Of a DNA stretch of 34,562 nt, positions 16,732 to 24,660 are shown one piece after another (position 1 is the stretch's first letter; every line of letters begins with the position of its first letter). The DNA lies in the NCBI GenBank assembly GCA_016868175.1, contig VGHO01000005.1:1-34562 (forward strand), written 5' to 3'. Origin of the DNA: Betaproteobacteria bacterium (GTDB lineage Bacteria; Pseudomonadota; Gammaproteobacteria; Burkholderiales; Burkholderiaceae_E). The position numbers and the translations under genes are program-made. The notes under the pieces were generated by a model. That model worked only from the letters and a program-made list of their open reading frames with translations, did not search any database and was not told the DNA's origin.

Positions 16732-18267
16732 GTGAGCGAGTCTGCGCCGCCGTTGCGCAATCTCCGCGCGGGTCCGGCAACCCCGGATCCGGCGCCCGCG
16801 CAAGTGGTGAAGGCGAAGGCCCCCGAAAACATGGCGGTCAACAAGGTGCTGTGCGACGCCTGTCCGGTGCTTTGCCAGATCAGCGAGGGCCGGCTTGGTG
16901 CCTGCGACCGCTGGGGCAATGTGCACGGGAAACTCCAGCGCATGGATCCGGTGGTGCTCATGACCCGGCCCGGCACGGTACTGGTTCCGGCAAGCCCTCA
17001 GGAGTGGGACGGCCAACTGCTGCACCAGAACGCGCCGGTTTTTGTGTCGGGCGTGGCCAGCGGCACCACCTACCCCGACTACAAACCCGCCCCGTTCATC
17101 GTGGCGAGTCGCCAGCAGGGTGTTGACATGGTCACCGTGGTTACCGAAAGCATCTTCAGCTATTGCAGCTTCAAGATCAAGATCGACACCGACCGCTACC
17201 TCGGCCCGGAACAGGCCACCGTGCGCTTCGCGGGCGAGGCGGTAGGTCATGTCACAACGATCGAGTACGGCTCACAATTTCTCTCGCTCGGTGGCGTGCA
17301 TCACCTCACTGGGGGCTCGCGGCGCGAGGGACGCATGACCTGCGAACTGATGGAGCGGCTTGGCAATCAGCAGCCCGTTGACCTTGTGATCGAGGACGGT
17401 GCGAGTCTGCGGGTGCAGGCGGGCAAGGCGCCGGTGGTCAACGGCGTTGAAGAGCAACGCATGCGGGTCGGATGCGGCTCGGCAGCGATCGGCATCTTTG
17501 CCCGGCAATGGTTCGGTCATGCCGACGAGGTTGTGGTGGTGGACGATCACATCACCGGCGTGCTGAGCGAACACCAGGCGGGCAAGTGTCTCGACATGCC
17601 TCCCACGGGGATCCGCATCCGGGGAAGGAAATCCACGCCGGGGCGCTACTTCCAGGTTGCCAATCCGGGAACCGGCTGGGGCGGCACCGACATCGACGAT
17701 CCGCTGGTGATCATCGAGGGCTGGGACCCCAAAGTGGCAAGACCCGGACTGCGTCTGCTGATGGTCTCCACCACGGGCGAGCACGCGCAGTACTACGTCC
17801 TCGACGAGGCGCTTCTTGCGCGAGCGGTGCCCATGCCGGCCCCGCTCCAGGCCGTGGTGGATCGCATCGGCGAGAACTGCGAACCCTCCCTCGTCACTGT
17901 GCTCTTTGTGGGGGGCGCAGGTGGAAGCCTGCGCGCCGGGGTCACCGAGAACCCGATTCTTCTCACCCGGTCGATCAAGGACCTGCTCACGCGCGTCACT
18001 TGCGCCGGCGCTCCCGCCTATATCTGGCCGGGCGGCGGAATCACCGTGATGGTGGATGTGACCCGGATGCCCGCAGGCTCCTTCGGCTCGGTACCCACCC
18101 CGGCGATCGTTGCTCCGATCGAGTTCACCATGCGTCGCCTCGACTACGAGCGCCTCGGAGGCCATACCGACCGGATCCGCCGCCTCGAGGATGTGTGGGC
18201 CACCGATCCGCATCGCGTGATCCCGTGGATCCCGCACAACCCCTGGCCGCTCGAGTCGCTCCGGTGA
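16732..18267 (+). CDS. hnr: 6-hydroxynicotinate reductase
   Basis: A 511-residue protein from the GTG at 16732 (an ATG at 16831 would also retain the domain). It opens with a ferredoxin-like cluster motif, Cys41, Cys44, Cys48 and Cys58 (C-x2-C-x3-C-x9-C, in CDACPVLC). Strongly typical blocks follow: GTTYPDYKPAPFIV, VTVVTESIFSYC, DRYLGPE, EYGSQFLSLGGVHHLTGG, VVVDDHITGVLSEHQAGK, GRYFQVANPGTGWGGTDI and GGAGGSLRAGVTENP. The E. barkeri enzyme reduces 6-hydroxynicotinate to 1,4,5,6-tetrahydro-6-oxonicotinate with reduced ferredoxin and holds FeS clusters and a covalently bound flavin. No canonical ApbE acceptor motif is apparent. Its stop overlaps the UPF0280 start by 4 bases, suggesting matched expression. 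Identification comes from recognition of the family, not a search. Confidence 0.88.
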   Translation: MSESAPPLRNLRAGPATPDPAPAQVVKAKAPENMAVNKVLCDACPVLCQISEGRLGACDRWGNVHGKLQRMDPVVLMTRPGTVLVPASPQEWDGQLLHQNAPVFVSGVASGTTYPDYKPAPFIVASRQQGVDMVTVVTESIFSYCSFKIKIDTDRYLGPEQATVRFAGEAVGHVTTIEYGSQFLSLGGVHHLTGGSRREGRMTCELMERLGNQQPVDLVIEDGASLRVQAGKAPVVNGVEEQRMRVGCGSAAIGIFARQWFGHADEVVVVDDHITGVLSEHQAGKCLDMPPTGIRIRGRKSTPGRYFQVANPGTGWGGTDIDDPLVIIEGWDPKVARPGLRLLMVSTTGEHAQYYVLDEALLARAVPMPAPLQAVVDRIGENCEPSLVTVLFVGGAGGSLRAGVTENPILLTRSIKDLLTRVTCAGAPAYIWPGGGITVMVDVTRMPAGSFGSVPTPAIVAPIEFTMRRLDYERLGGHTDRIRRLEDVWATDPHRVIPWIPHNPWPLESLR

Positions 18268-19241
18268 GTGCACAGAACACACCCGGGGGACTGGACGGGA
18301 CTTCGGAGAAACCGCGCGGCAGTCCCGAGGAACCACGAGGCGGCCCGGCAAGAGCGATGCTCGCCGACGGCCGCTGGCACTTCCAGCACGGTCCGATCGA
18401 TCTCTTGATCGAAGCGCAGGGCCAACCGGAGGTCTGCCGGGAGGCGCATGAGGAATGCTGGCAGGCCTTCCAGCCGGTGCTTGCAACCCTTGTGCGCGAG
18501 CTCGCCACGCTGCGCCTTCCGCTTCCCACCACCCACGCCTTGCCGCCGGGTCTGCGCGGTCCGGTTGCGCAGCGCATGGTCCGGGCCTGCCTGCCTCATG
18601 CGCGGGCTGGGCTCTACATCACCCCGATGGCGGCTGTGGCGGGAAGCGTTGCCGATCATCTGATCGGTTGCTACCGCAGGGCTGGGATTGCGCGCGCCTA
18701 CATCAACAACGGCGGCGACATCGCCTTGCATCTTGCGCCCGGCGAGCGCTGGCGGGTTGGCGTGGTGCCCAGGGTGCACGCACCGCAGGTGGATGCCGAC
18801 CTCACTGTGGAGGGCCCGTCGCCCTGGCGTGGCGTTGCCACCTCCGGCTGGCGTGGGCGCAGCCTCTCTCTCGGGATCGCCGACAGTGTCACTGTGCTCG
18901 CGGCCGACGCAGCCACCGCCGACGCTGCTGCAACCGTGATCGCCAACCATGTGAATCTGGATCATCCCGCGGTCCTCCGCCGCCCGGCCCGCGAAGTACG
19001 CGATGACTCCGATCTCGGTGACCTCCCGGTGACCGTTGCGGTCGATACCCTGCCGCGGGAAGCCGTTGGCAGCGCGCTTGCGCATGGCCTTGCCTGCGCT
19101 AATGCCTTGCGCGCCAAAGGTCGGATTGCCCACGCCCTGCTGGCGCTCGCCGACTGCTGGGTCCAAACCGCCGCACCGCGCCGCGCCAACATCGCCCGCG
19201 CGCGATGTGCGCCGGTCCCCGCAGCGATCGTCGCGTCCTGA
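18264..19241 (+). CDS. UPF0280 family protein (ApbE-like fold), candidate flavin transferase
   Basis: A 325-residue protein from a GTG at 18264 overlapping the reductase stop (GTGA). The first ~30 residues are a Pro/Gly-rich tail; the UPF0280 domain follows. Motifs shared in spirit with ApbE flavin transferases are visible: YINNGGDIALHL (ApbE: N-x-GGD) around residue 150, DSVTVLAADAATADAAATVIAN (ApbE: xVTV...AD..AT) around 215, and a small-residue AVAGSVADHL segment. ApbE attaches FMN covalently to target proteins. UPF0280 itself has no established activity to my knowledge. Because the neighbouring reductase is of a type known to carry covalent flavin, I infer a dedicated flavinylation role. 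Another job in cofactor handling or ring processing is possible. Confidence 0.78.
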   Translation: MSAQNTPGGLDGTSEKPRGSPEEPRGGPARAMLADGRWHFQHGPIDLLIEAQGQPEVCREAHEECWQAFQPVLATLVRELATLRLPLPTTHALPPGLRGPVAQRMVRACLPHARAGLYITPMAAVAGSVADHLIGCYRRAGIARAYINNGGDIALHLAPGERWRVGVVPRVHAPQVDADLTVEGPSPWRGVATSGWRGRSLSLGIADSVTVLAADAATADAAATVIANHVNLDHPAVLRRPAREVRDDSDLGDLPVTVAVDTLPREAVGSALAHGLACANALRAKGRIAHALLALADCWVQTAAPRRANIARARCAPVPAAIVAS

Positions 19242-19307
19242 AATCCCTCGTCCCTGTCATCCCTTTCTCGTACCTTTCGTCCCTGATCAACCTGGAGGTG
19301 GTTCGCC

Positions 19308-20525
19308 ATGAAAAAACGCATATTCCTTGCAAGCGGCATCGCACCGGCTGCCGCTGTGCTCACCGGTGCCCTGCCCTTTGCAGTGCGAGCGCAAGCAGGC
19401 CCGATCCGCATCGGCGAGATCAACAGCTACAAGGCCCAGCCCGCCTTTCTCGACCCCTACCGCAAGGGCTGGGAAATGGCGGTCGACGAGATCAATGCTG
19501 CCGGCGGTGCGGCCGGTCGCAAGATCGAGGTGATCTCGCGCGATGACGGCGCAAACCCCGGCGATGCGGTCAGGGTGGCCGAGGAACTGGTGAGCCGGGA
19601 ACGGGTGGATCTGCTGGTGGGCGCCTTCCTCTCGCACATCGGCCTCGCGCTCACCGACTTCGCTAAGCAGAAGAAGATATTTTTCCTTGCATCGGAACCA
19701 CTTACCGACAAGATCGTATGGCAGAACGGCAACCGCTACACCTTCCGGCTGCGGGCGTCTACCTACATGCAGACGGCGATGCTGGTGCCCGAGGCGGCAT
19801 CCTGGAAGAAGAAGCGCTGGGCAATCGTGTATCCCAACTACGAGTATGGCCAGTCTGCAACCGCCAGCTTCAAGGCGCTGTTGCGCGCCCGTCAGCCAGA
19901 CGTCGAATTTGTGGTCGAGCAGGCGCCCGCCCTTGGGAAGGTGGACGCAGGTGCGGTGGTCCAGGCGCTGGCCGACGCCAAACCCGATGCCATCTTCAAC
20001 GTGCTCTTTGGCGCCGATCTCGCCAAGTTTGTCCGGGAGGGTAATACCCGGGGACTCTTCAAGGGACGTGAGGTGGTGAGCCTGCTCACCGGGGAACCGG
20101 AGTACATCGACCCGCTCAAGGAGGAAAGCCCGGAAGGCTGGCTTGTGACCGGCTACCCCTGGGACCTGATCAACACGCCCGAACACAAGGCCTTCGTGGA
20201 TGCCTATCAGAAGCGCACCAAGGACTACCCGCGGCTCGGGTCGGTGGTCGGCTACGCCTCGCTCAAGGCTGTGGGCGCCGGCATCAGCAGGGCGGGAAGC
20301 GCCGACACCGAAAAGCTTATCGGCGCGTTTCGCGGGCTGCAGTTCGATTCGCCCTTCGGGAAGGTTTTGTTCCGGCCTCAGGATCATCAGTCGACGATGG
20401 GGGCCTACGTTGGCCGCACCACGGTGCGCGGAGGCCGCGGCACGATGCGCGACTTCCGCTATGCCGACGGGGCGCAGTTCCAGCCCTCGGACGCCGAGGT
20501 GGCAAGCCTGCGCCCGAAGGATTGA
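19308..20525 (+). CDS. ABC transporter substrate-binding protein, branched-chain amino acid type (LivK-like)
   Basis: A 405-residue precursor with a GGAGG ribosome binding site before the ATG at 19308. A signal peptide (KKRIFLASGIAPAAAVLTGA, cleaved after VRAQA) precedes a type I periplasmic binding fold: IRIGEINSYKAQPAF, GWEMAVDEINAAGG, then DDGANPGDAVRVAEELV and NYEYGQSATASFKALL. It delivers substrate to the importer encoded just downstream. Members of this family bind amino acids, amides and aromatic acids. Its place between the ring-reduction and ring-opening genes suggests nicotinate, 6-hydroxynicotinate or a similar ligand, but the binding pocket cannot be read from sequence by eye. Confidence 0.88.
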   Translation: MKKRIFLASGIAPAAAVLTGALPFAVRAQAGPIRIGEINSYKAQPAFLDPYRKGWEMAVDEINAAGGAAGRKIEVISRDDGANPGDAVRVAEELVSRERVDLLVGAFLSHIGLALTDFAKQKKIFFLASEPLTDKIVWQNGNRYTFRLRASTYMQTAMLVPEAASWKKKRWAIVYPNYEYGQSATASFKALLRARQPDVEFVVEQAPALGKVDAGAVVQALADAKPDAIFNVLFGADLAKFVREGNTRGLFKGREVVSLLTGEPEYIDPLKEESPEGWLVTGYPWDLINTPEHKAFVDAYQKRTKDYPRLGSVVGYASLKAVGAGISRAGSADTEKLIGAFRGLQFDSPFGKVLFRPQDHQSTMGAYVGRTTVRGGRGTMRDFRYADGAQFQPSDAEVASLRPKD

Positions 20526-20564
20526 TGGCCGGAGGCCTTGCCCTCAGGCAGGGGAAACGCCCCG

Positions 20565-22463
20565 ATGACAGTCTCCGGTCTGCTCTTTCAACTGCTCAAC
20601 GGTCTGGCAAGCGCCTCGAGTCTGTTTCTGATCGCAGCGGGTCTGTCGCTGATCTTTGGCGTGTCGCGGATCGTCAATTTCGCGCACGGCTCCTTCTACA
20701 TGCTCGGAATCTATCTGGCCTACACCATAGTGGGCCGGATCGGATCGGGCATTGTTGGGTTCTGGGTTTCGCTGATCGTGGCCGCAGCGGTCGTGGCCGC
20801 AATCGGCCTCCTCGTGGAGTTGATCCTCCTGCGGCGCATCTACCGCGCGCCCGAGTTGCTGCAGTTGCTGGCCACTTTCGCGCTGGTGCTGGTGATCCGT
20901 GACGCCGTCCTCGCGGTCTGGGGGCCTGAGGACCTGCTTGGCCCCAGAGCCCCGGGCCTCAAGGGCTCGGTGGAGATCATGGGCCGGCAGTTCCCCGAAT
21001 ACGACCTTGTGATGATCGCGGTGGGGCCGCTGGTGCTCGGGCTTTTGTGGTGGATCCTGATGCGCACCCGCTGGGGGATCCTGATCCGCGCAGCCACCCA
21101 GGACCGGGAAATGGTGGGTGCACTCGGCGTGAACCAGGCTTGGCTCTTCAGCGGTGTTTTCATGCTGGGGGCATTTCTGGCCGGACTGGGCGGTGCCCTG
21201 CAGCTGCCCCGTGAGCCCGCCAACCAGTTCCTCGACCTCGCTGCAATCGGCGATGCCTTTGTGGTGGTGGTGGTGGGCGGGATGGGCAGCGTCCCGGGCG
21301 CCTTTCTGGCTGCGCTGCTCATTGCCGAGATCAAGGCGCTCTGCATTGCGATCGGGCAGATCTCGGTCCTGGGCTACAGCTTCTCGCTCTCGCGCCTCAC
21401 GCTGGTGGTGGAGTTTCTGGTCATGGCCGCTGTGCTGATCTGGCGTCCCTGGGGCTTGCTGGGAAAACCGGCCGCACTGTCGCGCAACGCCTCGGAGATC
21501 GAAGCACCCCTTCGCCCCGCACCCCCGCTGCTGCGTCGCTTTGGCTGGCTGGTGCTGCTTGCGCTCCTGCTGGTGCCGGTGGTTGCCGCGAGGATGCCCT
21601 TTCTCAACGTCCTGATGATCGACATCCTGGTCGCAGTGCTCTTTGCGGCGAGCCTGCACTTCATCATGGGGCCCGGTGGCATGCACTCCTTCGGCCATGC
21701 CGCGTATTTCGGACTCGGTGCCTACGGAGCTGCGCTGCTTTTCAAGCTGGCTGCGCTACCGATGGAGGCCGCATTTGCGCTGGCGCCACTCGTGGCCGGG
21801 CTTGGGGCGCTGATCTTCGGCTGGTTCTGTGTGCGCCTCTCGGGTGTGTATCTTGCAATGCTCACGCTTGCTTTTGCGCAGATCGTCTGGTCGGTGGTCT
21901 TTCAGTGGGACGAGGTGACCGGCGGATCCAACGGCGTGGTGGGTGTGTGGCCCTCGCCCTGGCTCGCGCCGAAGTGGGCCTACTACTATTTCACCCTGGC
22001 GATCACGGTTGCCGGGGTTCTGGTCCTGCGGCGTGTGCTGCTGTCGCCCTTGGGCTATGCGATGCGCGCGGTACGCGACTCGCGCCTGCGCGCCGATGCG
22101 ATCGGTATCGACGCCCTGGCGGTGCACTGGGCCGGATTCGTGCTGGCAGGTCTGATGTGCGGCCTTGCGGGCGCGCTCTTTGCGTTCTCCAAGGGGAGCA
22201 TCTCCCCGGAAGTGATCGGGGTTGGCCGTTCGATCGACGGCTTGGTGATGGTGCTGCTGGGCGGCATCCAGACGCTCGCGGGACCTCTCGTTGGCGCTGC
22301 CGCCTTCACCTGGCTGCAAGACACCGTGGCACGGCAGACCGAGTACTGGCGTGCGATGCTCGGCCTGAGCATCCTCGTGCTGGTGCTCGCCTTTCCCCAG
22401 GGCATTGCCGGGTTCGTGCGCGAACGCTTCATGCCGGTGCGCCACGGCAGCCCGGCACAATGA
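20565..22463 (+). CDS. Fused LivH-LivM type ABC transporter permease
   Basis: A 632-residue membrane protein joining two permease subunits normally encoded separately. Residues 1 to ~300 are LivH-like (SLIFGVSRIVNFAHGSFYMLG at the N-terminus; VVVVVGGMGSVPGAFLAALL later). After a Pro/Arg-rich linker, residues ~320-632 are LivM-like (FGHAAYFGLGAYGAAL, LRADAIGIDALAVHWAGF, and LLGGIQTLAGPLVGAAAFTW). Each half has multiple hydrophobic helices. The ATG at 20565 follows AGGGGAAA; the TTG at 20538 is less likely. The stop overlaps the livG start by 4 bases. It forms the inner-membrane channel for the binding protein just upstream. Confidence 0.9.
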   Translation: MTVSGLLFQLLNGLASASSLFLIAAGLSLIFGVSRIVNFAHGSFYMLGIYLAYTIVGRIGSGIVGFWVSLIVAAAVVAAIGLLVELILLRRIYRAPELLQLLATFALVLVIRDAVLAVWGPEDLLGPRAPGLKGSVEIMGRQFPEYDLVMIAVGPLVLGLLWWILMRTRWGILIRAATQDREMVGALGVNQAWLFSGVFMLGAFLAGLGGALQLPREPANQFLDLAAIGDAFVVVVVGGMGSVPGAFLAALLIAEIKALCIAIGQISVLGYSFSLSRLTLVVEFLVMAAVLIWRPWGLLGKPAALSRNASEIEAPLRPAPPLLRRFGWLVLLALLLVPVVAARMPFLNVLMIDILVAVLFAASLHFIMGPGGMHSFGHAAYFGLGAYGAALLFKLAALPMEAAFALAPLVAGLGALIFGWFCVRLSGVYLAMLTLAFAQIVWSVVFQWDEVTGGSNGVVGVWPSPWLAPKWAYYYFTLAITVAGVLVLRRVLLSPLGYAMRAVRDSRLRADAIGIDALAVHWAGFVLAGLMCGLAGALFAFSKGSISPEVIGVGRSIDGLVMVLLGGIQTLAGPLVGAAAFTWLQDTVARQTEYWRAMLGLSILVLVLAFPQGIAGFVRERFMPVRHGSPAQ

Positions 22464-23212
22464 CGCCGCTGCTCGAAGTCCTCAAGCTCTCGAAGGCCTT
22501 CGGCGGTGTGAAGGCGGTCACGCAGGTGTCCTTCTCTGTAGCAGCGGGCGAACTTCTGGCCATGATCGGTCCGAACGGCGCCGGAAAATCCACCTGCTTC
22601 AACATGCTCAACGGCCAACTCCGCCCCGATGAGGGATCGATCAGACTCGCGGGGCGAGAGCTTGTTGGACTTGCCCCGCGCGAAGTCTGGCGCATGGGGG
22701 TGGGGCGCACTTTCCAGATCACCGCCACCTTCGGATCGATGACGGTTCGCGAAAACGTGCAGATGGCTCTGCTCTCGCATCATCGCGCGCTTGTCAGCGC
22801 CTGGATGCCCGCAGCAGAGGCTTTCGTTGCCGAGGCCGATGCACTGCTTGAACGGGTGGGCATGCGCGAACAGGCCCCGCGACCCTGCTCGATTCTCGCT
22901 TACGGCGATCTCAAGCGCCTCGAACTTGCGATTGCGCTCGCCAACGCCCCAAAGCTGCTTCTCATGGATGAGCCCACCGCAGGAATGGGGCCGCTCGAGC
23001 GAACCGAACTGATGATGCTCACTGCGCGACTGGTGCGCGAGCAAGGTGTGGCGGTACTCTTTACCGAGCACGACATGGACGTGGTCTTTCGGCATGCCGA
23101 TCGCCTGATGGTGCTTAACCGCGGAATGCTCATTGCGCAGGGCGAGCCCGAGATGGTGCGCGCCAATGCGGAGGTGCAGCGGGTGTATCTCGGATCGCGT
23201 TCCGGATCATGA
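22460..23212 (+). CDS. ABC transporter ATP-binding protein, LivG type
   Basis: A 250-residue ATPase starting at an ATG that overlaps the permease stop (ATGA). Walker A is GPNGAGKST, the signature region reads LAYGDLKRLELA (LivG proteins usually have YGxQRxLE, so the Q is replaced here) and Walker B is LLLMDEPTAGM, with the switch histidine in FTEHDMDVV. One of two nucleotide-binding subunits powering the importer. It overlaps the livF start by 4 bases. Confidence 0.9.
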   Translation: MTPLLEVLKLSKAFGGVKAVTQVSFSVAAGELLAMIGPNGAGKSTCFNMLNGQLRPDEGSIRLAGRELVGLAPREVWRMGVGRTFQITATFGSMTVRENVQMALLSHHRALVSAWMPAAEAFVAEADALLERVGMREQAPRPCSILAYGDLKRLELAIALANAPKLLLMDEPTAGMGPLERTELMMLTARLVREQGVAVLFTEHDMDVVFRHADRLMVLNRGMLIAQGEPEMVRANAEVQRVYLGSRSGS

Positions 23213-23919
23213 CCGTGATGCTCGAGGTGCGCGCACTCCACGCCTACTACGGTCAGGCCCACATTCTCTTTGAGGTCGGGCTCGAAGTACACGCCGGCGA
23301 GGTGGTGGTCCTGCTCGGGCGTAACGGCGCGGGCAAGAGCACCACGCTCAAGTCGATCGCGGGATTGCTGCGACCACGCCAGGGGCTTGTGCGCTTTCAA
23401 GGTGAGCGCATCGACGGACTCGAGCCCTTCGTCATCGCTCGCAAGGGATTGGGCTATGTGCCGGAAGACCGGAGGATCTTCACTGAACTTACCGTGCTCG
23501 AGAACCTCGAGGTGGGCAGACAGGCACCCCGCGCCGGGGTCCCGGTGTGGAACTTCGCGAGGATCGGCAAACTCTTTCCCAACCTCGCCGAGATGCCGCA
23601 TCGACCCGGGGGTCGGATGTCGGGAGGCGAGCAACAGATGCTCACCATTGCACGAACGCTGATGGGCAACCCCTCGTGCATCCTGCTCGACGAGCCCTCC
23701 GAGGGCGTTGCGCCGGTCATCGTCGACCAGATGGCCGCGGCGATCGCCGAGCTCAAGCGCCAGGGCGTTGCGGTATTGCTTTCGGAACAGAACCTGCACT
23801 TTGCCCAGGAGGTGGGCGATCGCGCCTTTATCATCGAAAAGGGTCGGATCGCGTTTCAGGGCAGCATGGAGGCCTTGAGCGCCAACGATGCGGTGCGTAG
23901 CCAGTATCTCGCCGTTTGA
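23209..23919 (+). CDS. ABC transporter ATP-binding protein, LivF type
   Basis: A 236-residue ATPase, coupled to livG by an ATGA overlap. It has the LivF N-terminus (LEVRALHAYYGQAHILFEV), Walker A GRNGAGKST, GYVPEDRRIF, signature MSGGEQQML and Walker B ILLDEPSEG, then LSEQNLHFAQEVGDRAFI. Second ATPase of the importer; completes a full four-domain transporter with its binding protein. Confidence 0.92.
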   Translation: MTVMLEVRALHAYYGQAHILFEVGLEVHAGEVVVLLGRNGAGKSTTLKSIAGLLRPRQGLVRFQGERIDGLEPFVIARKGLGYVPEDRRIFTELTVLENLEVGRQAPRAGVPVWNFARIGKLFPNLAEMPHRPGGRMSGGEQQMLTIARTLMGNPSCILLDEPSEGVAPVIVDQMAAAIAELKRQGVAVLLSEQNLHFAQEVGDRAFIIEKGRIAFQGSMEALSANDAVRSQYLAV

Positions 23920-23964
23920 GCAATGCCTCTGTTCGGTGCACGCATTTCTTGAGGAGAACGATGC

Positions 23965-24549
23965 ATGTCAGCCCAGATCCGCAAACTTGTTGTATCGGTC
24001 GAGGAAACGCATCGGGAGATGGGGCAGACCATCCTGCCGGCCACCCGGCGCGCCCTGGCGATCGCAGTGATCGCCAACCCCTACGCGGGCAGGTTCAGCG
24101 ACACACTCGACGAACTCGTTGCGATTGGCGAAGAGCTCGGGGGCCTCCTGGGCGAACGTTGTGTGCGCGCCCTGGGTATCGATCCGGCTGCCGCCGAAAG
24201 TTACGGCAAGGCTGCAATCGTGGGTGAGGCAGGCGAGCTTGAGCATGCTGCCGCAATCCTGCATCCGAAGCTCGGTGCACCCCTTCGCAAGGCGGTCGAC
24301 AAGGGTGCAGCACTTGTTCCCTCGGCAAAGAAGATGGGTGGCCAGGGTGCCGCAATCGACGTGCCGCTCGGACACAAGGACGCTGCCTTCGTACGCAGCC
24401 ACTTCGATGCAATCGAAGCACGCGTGACCGATGCGCCGCGTGCGGGCGAGATTGTGGTGGCGGTGGCCGTCACCGACAGCGGACGACCGCTCGCTCGCGT
24501 GGGCGGACTTCAGAAGCACGAAATCAAGGGCGGCGACGGACTGCGTTGA
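23965..24549 (+). CDS. AA_synth (amino acid synthesis) family protein, PF06684-type
   Basis: A 194-residue protein with GAGGAGAA eight bases before its ATG. It spans the whole AA_synth (formerly DUF1185) domain: IRKLVVSVEETHREMG at the start, VIANPYAGRF, YGKAAIVGEAGELEHAAAILHP, GQGAAIDVPLGHKDAAFVRSHFD and VAVTDSGRPLARVGG near the end. No signal peptide; probably cytoplasmic. The family name is not backed by a known reaction. Its place between the transporter and enamidase suggests a role in N-heterocycle breakdown, perhaps processing a ring-opening product or an intermediate isomer, but this is only context. Confidence 0.85.
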   Translation: MSAQIRKLVVSVEETHREMGQTILPATRRALAIAVIANPYAGRFSDTLDELVAIGEELGGLLGERCVRALGIDPAAAESYGKAAIVGEAGELEHAAAILHPKLGAPLRKAVDKGAALVPSAKKMGGQGAAIDVPLGHKDAAFVRSHFDAIEARVTDAPRAGEIVVAVAVTDSGRPLARVGGLQKHEIKGGDGLR

Positions 24550-24660
24550 TCGTGAGACCGTGGATTTCGCGGCGTCTCGCGCGTCGTCGTGACAAGCATC
24601 GCATGTCGCTGCGGGCACCGGGCGCATCAACGGAGCCGTTGGCTCAAAGGGGGAGCAGGC

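Noticed and set aside
16732-18267. First thought: ring-opening amidohydrolase (barbiturase/cyanuric acid hydrolase), because of the adjacent Mo hydroxylase
   Set aside because: The repeated SGG-type active-site motifs of that family are missing, while the N-terminal FeS cysteines and GTTYPDYKPAPF and DDHITGVLSEHQAGK blocks match 6-hydroxynicotinate reductase.
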